Shown here: in pieces, positions 34,455-39,260 of the stretch
How positions within the stretch are numbered: the first letter of the stretch is position 1
Layout of the letters: each line of letters begins with the position of its first letter
Assembly: GCA_026993355.1 (NCBI GenBank)
Contig: JALWTX010000018.1
Location: 1 to 39,260, forward strand
DNA length: 39,260 bases
Direction of reading: 5' to 3'
Source: Flavobacteriales bacterium
Lineage (GTDB): Bacteria; Bacteroidota; Bacteroidia; Flavobacteriales; Flavobacteriaceae
Translations under genes and position numbers: made by a program
Notes under the pieces: generated by a model
What the model was told of the DNA's origin: nothing
The model's database searches: none
Seen by the model: only the letters and a program-made list of their open reading frames with translations

Positions 34455-37400
34455 ATTTCAAATATTTATCCATTATAGCTTGTTTTTTCTCTTTTGCTTG
34501 ATTGATAATTTCCTTTGCGTGTCTTATTTGAGCTTCTAATTTTTCCACTTTTGTAACTAATTTTTCCTGTACTTCAATTGGGGGAATAGGTATTTTTTTT
34601 GAATAAATATCATTTCTGTTAATACCACCAGAACCAGATCCTTTTTTCATTGTAGGCAAATTCAATGCCTTTAAAACATAATAAGCGTAACGAAGGTTTA
34701 TAGTTTTTTTGTCAATTACTTTTACAAAATAGGTTGTATCAATAGGTGTACAATTTTTGTCAGACCAATTCACTTCACCAGCACTTCCTTTTCTTCCAAC
34801 TATAATACAAGGTGCTGTATTTGTGAACGAATTGTGATAGCCTATAATTCCATTTGAACCATACACAGGATATTCACCTTCAATTCTTTCCCTTTCCGGT
34901 AGTGGATAACCATATTCCAAAGTTAGAACTGAATTAATTTTCTTCTTTTCAAAACCGCTTTCAAAAACCTTTTTTACTTCTATTTCAATCTCCTTTTCTG
35001 CCTTTTCAATAGTCTCCTGTGCTTTTTCTACTTCTTTGTCTATGACTTCACATTCTTTAACAATTTTTTCTTGTATTTCTTTGGGTGGTAATGGGATTTT
35101 AGCAACCTTTAAATATTTCATATGTCTTTCATACCTATCCTTATTTGTTATTTCAACAAGTTGTATTATATAGAAAAAATATTTTGGATTAAATTTATTA
35201 TTAGGTTTTAAAAGTTGTGTGCCATCCGCACCTCTAACAAATTCAAAATCGATATATTTAAATGTGCAACTATGGTCGCCAAAAACTACCAAAGGAATAT
35301 CAGTAATTGGTTTTTCGCTATTTGAATATCCTGAAACAACTTTTTCAGCTTCTTGACTAATTACAGGATATTTTCCACTTATCAATATTTCTTCATTAGA
35401 TATTTTTGTTGTATTACCTTTAATATTTTCTAAAATATCTCCAACTGTAACCAAAGGCCATTTTGTTTCAATTGTAATCATTTTCTTTGAGCTTAATGAA
35501 ATGGCTTTGTTAAAATCTTTACGGCTAAAATCAAGTAAATCTACTACATTGGCATAAGTAATTAAGTCTTTATATTGTTCAAAATCGGTTAAATCGTTTA
35601 TTTTATTACCTGAAAAGTTTTGTTGTATCAGATAGTTTATTTTTGTTTGGTCGTTTCTGTCTCTGGGATTAAAAAGTGGTGTAATAATATCGTTTACCGT
35701 ATCGCCACCAATGTATTTAATACCTTCTTGTCCTTTTGCTCCGCTCCATTCATAACCTAAAAACTTTTTTTGTTCTTTATTGTTGCTTGGGCTTTTTACT
35801 ACTAAAACTTTTTGCTTGTTTTCATAAGCTAACATAAAGTAATAGAGTTTGTCTTTTTCTATTTTGTAAAGATACTTTATAAGGCGTTTATTAAGTTCAA
35901 GTTCTTTCTCTACCTTACTTTTATCTTTAAATGATTTTTTCTTTTTCAGGTTTTTAATTTCTGTGCTGTTTTCAAATACTTTTTTGTAAGTAGCAAAAAT
36001 GTCGGTTTTAAAAAGTTTGTCTAAATTTTCAATAGTTTCGGGTGTAATGCCAAAAAGTTTTTTGTATTCATCAAAGGGAAGTTCATTGTGTTCACAATAT
36101 TTTTCTATCAAGTATAAATCTTGATATTCATACAGGCTTTTATCGTCTGGTTTTATCCCTTCAAAGTAGTCTTCTACACGATTGGCATAATGCTCTGCTG
36201 GTTCGGGCTTTTGTGGTTTTCGTTTTAAGAACAGTACAACTGTATTGGTTCCGGTTTTACCGAATGTTCCACTACCAAGCTCTACAAGTGCAATAATGTC
36301 AAAATATTTGAGTATAATTTCTCGTGTAACGATATGCGTAGCATCAGAATTTGAAAGAATAGACGATGGCACAATTATCCCTACTGTTCCGTTTGGTGCA
36401 ATAATTTGCTTGGCTCTTTCAATAAAAAAACATTGGATATTATTGGTGTTGCTGTTTAAGTCTGTGGTTTTAATCAGCTCGTATTTCTCTTTCTGTTTGT
36501 CAGTTAAATTGAGTAAAAATCCTTCTACGGCAAACGGTGGATTTGCCACCAATACGTCAAAGCTTTCGGGTTTTATGTCTTCAATATCCGTTAAGGCGTC
36601 TTGTTCAATAATTTTGATTTGATCTTGTCCATACATATATGCAGACACTTTGGCAATTTTGGCTAAACGGTCTTCTTTTTCTATTCCAACAATGTTTTCG
36701 TAATATTTACTTACTTCTACTTGTTTATATTTTTCAACTAACGGTTTTATTTGATGTGCGTATTCAGTAAGAAAATGTCCTGAACCACAGGCGTAATCAA
36801 TAGCTTTTAGCGGTTCTGTTGATTGTTCTATTTTCTCTTCCAAAGGCAATGAAGCAACAATAAATTTAGTTATGGGAATAGGGGTAAAAAATTGTCCTTC
36901 CGATTGTTTTATGGAATTGTCAAGAAAATACTCGAACATATCGCCAAGAAACTGATTTTGTTCTTCGGTTTTAAGCCGTAACCCTTGCCACATTTTTACC
37001 AATTCAACTAAAACTTTTGTATTTCTGTTAAAAAGTCTTTCGTTGTGCACATTGATTAAAGAAAAAGCATTGTTTGAGAAAAATTTCAGGTCTCTAAAAA
37101 ACTTTTGAATTTGTTTTTTGGTTGCATTTCGTTTGTTTTTTACCGTCCAAAAAGCATTGTCGATTTGTTCATTGCTGATATACATTACGTCTTCCTTCAA
37201 AAACTTACGCATACCAACTTGATAGAGTTGTTGTAAACGGTCTATAAAATCAAAATAGTTGTCGTATGCGACACCTTTCCAATAAAATTTTAGGTCATTT
37301 TTGTTTTCTTCTTCATCTACAATTTTTGCAAGAAATAGATTTACCAACACTTCAAAAGCTGTTTCCCTTCGGGCAATGCTGTGTTGTCTTAAAATAGTTC

Positions 37401-38166
37401 TGAAACGGTGGTATTTTCCTTCTTTATCTTGTGCGGTAATTGGGCGTGTGTCAATTTCAAGTGTATATTTATTTTTTCCTATTTGATAGGCTTGTATATT
37501 GCTTTCAAAAATACCGCTTTCGGTATATTCAAGTTGATAGGTTTCTTTCCAAACTTCATATCTCTTTTTAACATTACTTGCTTTTTTGTAAGATTTTAAG
37601 TTTTCGCCTTGTTCAAGAATTTTTTCGTTGTCTTTGTGTGATATGATGCGTTGTTCTCTTAATAATAAGTTGTTTTTGTCATCAAATTCACTTGCATACA
37701 AACAAAGAAATTCTGTTTCTGAAATTTGTTGAGCATACGAAAAAAGTTGTCCCCCGTCTTCAAGTGTATCTTTCCACGCTTTTTCAAACTCTTTTCCGTA
37801 GGTTTTGCATTCGATAATCAGTAACGGTTTATTATTTTGATTTCTTACTAAAATATCAGCTCTTCCGCCACTTGCACCGTGTCCTACTTTCCATTTTGGT
37901 TCAAGTTCAATATGTTTAGGTTTATAACCTTTGTTTAATAATTGATAAACACATTCAAAAACAACCGCATTTTCGGCTGATGAAAAATTACAGGTTTGTC
38001 GTTCATTGATTTTAAGTCCTGCTTGTTCCGGATAAATTAGTTCTTCTTTTTGAAAATCTACTTTTAAGAAAGTATTGTTTTCTTTAAAGTTTTTAGTAAA
38101 AATATTGCCATTTTCTTCAAACTTCAAATGTTTTAAAAGTGCCTTAAAATTATCTTTGTTTATCAT
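34453..38166 (-). CDS. Single-chain restriction-modification-specificity enzyme
   Basis: A 1237-aa enzyme that holds all parts of a type I-like system in one chain. N-terminus: nuclease motif with D104, E119 and K121 in ADILVRNQNNKPLLIIECKT, the PD-(D/E)xK form. Middle: helical linker, then an N6-adenine methylase with Q-F-F-T-P (425-429), SAM loop DYACGSGH (457-464) and catalytic NPPF (542-545). C-terminus: two target-recognition domains, about 903-1030 (WPLVTVGDILENIKG) and 1074-1195 (INSVLTLEYGYPLP), each followed by a coiled coil with the P-P-x-E-x-Q-E-K motif of HsdS. No helicase motor is present, so it should cut near its site as type IIG/IIB enzymes (BcgI/CspCI-like). Two recognition domains predict a split target. 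It has no partner genes. It lies between similar repeat modules, consistent with transfer. Confidence 0.88.
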   Translation of the reverse strand: MINKDNFKALLKHLKFEENGNIFTKNFKENNTFLKVDFQKEELIYPEQAGLKINERQTCNFSSAENAVVFECVYQLLNKGYKPKHIELEPKWKVGHGASGGRADILVRNQNNKPLLIIECKTYGKEFEKAWKDTLEDGGQLFSYAQQISETEFLCLYASEFDDKNNLLLREQRIISHKDNEKILEQGENLKSYKKASNVKKRYEVWKETYQLEYTESGIFESNIQAYQIGKNKYTLEIDTRPITAQDKEGKYHRFRTILRQHSIARRETAFEVLVNLFLAKIVDEEENKNDLKFYWKGVAYDNYFDFIDRLQQLYQVGMRKFLKEDVMYISNEQIDNAFWTVKNKRNATKKQIQKFFRDLKFFSNNAFSLINVHNERLFNRNTKVLVELVKMWQGLRLKTEEQNQFLGDMFEYFLDNSIKQSEGQFFTPIPITKFIVASLPLEEKIEQSTEPLKAIDYACGSGHFLTEYAHQIKPLVEKYKQVEVSKYYENIVGIEKEDRLAKIAKVSAYMYGQDQIKIIEQDALTDIEDIKPESFDVLVANPPFAVEGFLLNLTDKQKEKYELIKTTDLNSNTNNIQCFFIERAKQIIAPNGTVGIIVPSSILSNSDATHIVTREIILKYFDIIALVELGSGTFGKTGTNTVVLFLKRKPQKPEPAEHYANRVEDYFEGIKPDDKSLYEYQDLYLIEKYCEHNELPFDEYKKLFGITPETIENLDKLFKTDIFATYKKVFENSTEIKNLKKKKSFKDKSKVEKELELNKRLIKYLYKIEKDKLYYFMLAYENKQKVLVVKSPSNNKEQKKFLGYEWSGAKGQEGIKYIGGDTVNDIITPLFNPRDRNDQTKINYLIQQNFSGNKINDLTDFEQYKDLITYANVVDLLDFSRKDFNKAISLSSKKMITIETKWPLVTVGDILENIKGNTTKISNEEILISGKYPVISQEAEKVVSGYSNSEKPITDIPLVVFGDHSCTFKYIDFEFVRGADGTQLLKPNNKFNPKYFFYIIQLVEITNKDRYERHMKYLKVAKIPLPPKEIQEKIVKECEVIDKEVEKAQETIEKAEKEIEIEVKKVFESGFEKKKINSVLTLEYGYPLPERERIEGEYPVYGSNGIIGYHNSFTNTAPCIIVGRKGSAGEVNWSDKNCTPIDTTYFVKVIDKKTINLRYAYYVLKALNLPTMKKGSGSGGINRNDIYSKKIPIPPIEVQEKLVTKVEKLEAQIRHAKEIINQAKEKKQAIMDKYLK

Positions 38167-38194
38167 ATATTAAAATCCTTCAATTTTTAAATTC

Positions 38195-38202
38195 CAAAGA
38201 TA
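38195..38202 (-). promoter_or_regulatory. -7 promoter element for the R-M gene
   Basis: TATCTTTG on the minus strand, an exact TAnnTTTG match, 28 bases before the ATG at 38166. Confidence 0.5.
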
Positions 38203-38215
38203 CATTGTTTTTGTG

Positions 38216-38300
38216 GCGTTGGCAAAAAATAGCTCTTTTGGTTTTTGGGGTTGGCTTTTGTGCGTTGGCAAAAAACAAATGTGCTATTTGTGCGTTGGCA
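38216..38300 (+). repeat. GTTGGCA direct repeats, right of the R-M gene
   Basis: GCGTTGGCAAAAAA occurs at 38216-38229 and again at 38263-38276; TTTGTGCGTTGGCA occurs at 38257-38270 and 38287-38300, 30 bases apart. The core matches the two copies left of the restriction gene, so the gene is bracketed by this repeat. Confidence 0.65.
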
Positions 38301-38350
38301 TTCATTTTTTATATTTTCTTGTAGCAAATTTTTTCTTTTCATCAGCTTGT

Positions 38351-38551
38351 GCATAACGGTTAATATATGGCGTCGTAGCGGGCTTAAAGTTCGCTTTCCT
38401 TCGCCTTATGGCACAAAGATAGGAAAATTCATAGAATTTTTCTATCTTATATTTGCACCAGTAAAATTCTATGAATTTTCCGGTGCAAATATGCCAAAAC
38501 ATTGAAGCAAGTAAAGAACCCGCTATGCGCTATATATAGTGTTGGTAGCCG
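38351..38551. repeat. Right attC-like palindrome pair with nested inverted repeats
   Basis: Outer arms GCATAACGGTTAATATATGG with CGTCGTAGCGGG (38351-38382) and CCCGCTATGCGCTATATATA followed by GTGTTGGTAGC (38519-38551) pair imperfectly across about 135 bases. Inside lie two exact inverted repeats that interleave: a 19-bp pair (38422-38440 with 38463-38481) and an 11-bp pair (38449-38459 with 38482-38492). The order A-B-A'-B' means both stems cannot form as a simple nested fold. TATATTTG motifs facing both ways lie within. Frames across this region are not genes. Confidence 0.55.
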
Positions 38552-38557
38552 TTTCTT

Positions 38558-39260
38558 TTAATTTAAGTTATATTTCAAACCGACTTCAAACAATACCCTA
38601 ATATTATGTGAAGCGGGTCTATCTTCCTTTTTTAAATCAGGAATAATAGACATGTTTGCTGTTGTTTTTATATTTAATAAACCATCTATATTATCAACAT
38701 TATTAATATCATAATCAAAGCGGAAGCCACCTGTTGCGTTTAATCTATTTGAAATCTTATTATTAAACCCTATATTTGCTGTATATCCTATAACAAAATG
38801 TGTATAAGCACTTGATGTTTTAAAATGATAACCTGTGTTACCATATATACCATTGCCATTATAATATTGTATAATAGACCCATTTATCTCATTAGTAACA
38901 ATTCCATCCTTCATCAAATAACCTACTAATTCTTGATAATAATCAATTAAATATGATAATCGTAAACCTTGTTCTGTAAAAATTGACCAACCTTTTATTT
39001 TATTATTAAATAAAATATACCTTAATTGAAAAGGCATTGATACGTAGTATATATTAATATCAGCATTTTGATTATAATAATAATCTCTATATTCACCTGT
39101 TGAGCCATCAATAAAACCACCGGATGACGAAATAAATTTTTGATTATTTTTAGAGTATTCAATACCTGTCTTAAATTGCCATTTATCATTAAAATTTCTA
39201 TACACATCAACTCCTAAATTAATGGTATTAGGAAATTGTGGTTTAACAGCAATAATACCC
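38558..39260 (-). CDS. Outer-membrane beta-barrel protein, C-terminal part
   Basis: A gene open to the right edge; 233 codons are visible, with the start outside the window (the GTG at 39205 is internal). The visible protein is an alternating beta-strand barrel of the porin/PorT-like family found in Bacteroidota: YRNFNDKWQFKTGIEYSKNN, ISMP-like YYVSMPFQLRYILF, WSIFTEQGLRLSYLIDYYQE, FVIGYTANIGFNNKISNRLN and a last strand HNIRVLFEVGLKYNLN. It ends in Leu-Asn, not the classical C-terminal Phe, as is common for this phylum. The barrel probably has eight or more strands. Its substrate or role is unknown. The intergenic part to the left belongs to the repeat island. Confidence 0.75.
   Translation of the reverse strand, partial: GIIAVKPQFPNTINLGVDVYRNFNDKWQFKTGIEYSKNNQKFISSSGGFIDGSTGEYRDYYYNQNADINIYYVSMPFQLRYILFNNKIKGWSIFTEQGLRLSYLIDYYQELVGYLMKDGIVTNEINGSIIQYYNGNGIYGNTGYHFKTSSAYTHFVIGYTANIGFNNKISNRLNATGGFRFDYDINNVDNIDGLLNIKTTANMSIIPDLKKEDRPASHNIRVLFEVGLKYNLN

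Noticed and set aside
34293-34478. 61-aa plus-strand frame with hydrophobic stretch
   Set aside because: Made of the GTTGGCA repeat region and overlaps the end of the restriction gene.
38245-38505. Open frames on both strands over the right repeat module
   Set aside because: They run through direct and inverted repeats; no gene-like features.

Overview
The window reads as a low-GC Bacteroidota chromosome, most likely a flavobacterium-like member. The evidence is several secreted proteins with type IX secretion (T9SS) C-terminal sorting domains, -7 elements of the TAnnTTTG type, near-universal TAA stops, a DUF2723 membrane protein, S74 fibre proteins, and an HU / 30-residue basic protein / RNase G trio.

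Layout. (1) 1-125: the left end of an IS3-type element, cut by the window edge. (2) 180-9691: a small YgjV-like membrane protein, a 183-aa membrane protein, three large T9SS-exported proteins (one interrupted by an in-frame TGA) and a 1017-aa DUF2723 GT-C-like membrane protein with a tetratricopeptide-like tail. (3) 9845-17378: a one-direction copper-handling cluster. In transcription order it has a CxxC/AraC regulator, a Met-rich lipoprotein (27% Met), a SHOCT-domain membrane peptide, an NDH-2-like flavoprotein, a multicopper oxidase fused to a CopB-like outer-membrane barrel, and a Cu+ P1B ATPase with one HMA and two CPMH/CGM metal-binding modules. A divergent, frameshifted TonB-linked receptor follows (17689-20060). 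(4) 20452-22478: housekeeping HU, a 30-aa basic peptide and RNase G, with clear terminators. (5) 22542-29902: a surface-protein cluster on the minus strand. Two paralogous fibre proteins are built from 17-residue YadA-head-like repeats and end in self-cleaving S74 chaperone domains. Between them is a small T9SS protein and after them a LamG T9SS protein. Four of these genes share a nearly identical leader just before the ATG. A divergent TPR hybrid two-component regulator (30291-33035) sits next to them. (6) 33283-38557: a decaying accessory island with a methyltransferase pseudogene, a second gene remnant, and a single-chain nuclease-methylase-specificity restriction enzyme flanked by similar repeat modules and attC-like imperfect palindromes. 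(7) 38558-end: the 3' part of an outer-membrane barrel gene.

How it works together. The copper cluster covers sensing, periplasmic/outer-membrane cuprous ion oxidation and sequestration, and cytoplasmic export. The fibre cluster looks like a co-regulated surface appendage locus. Three of the larger genes or remnants are broken (2881, 17689, 33283), so this stretch carries noticeable gene decay or sequence errors. All functions are inferred from motifs read by eye; no database search was run.
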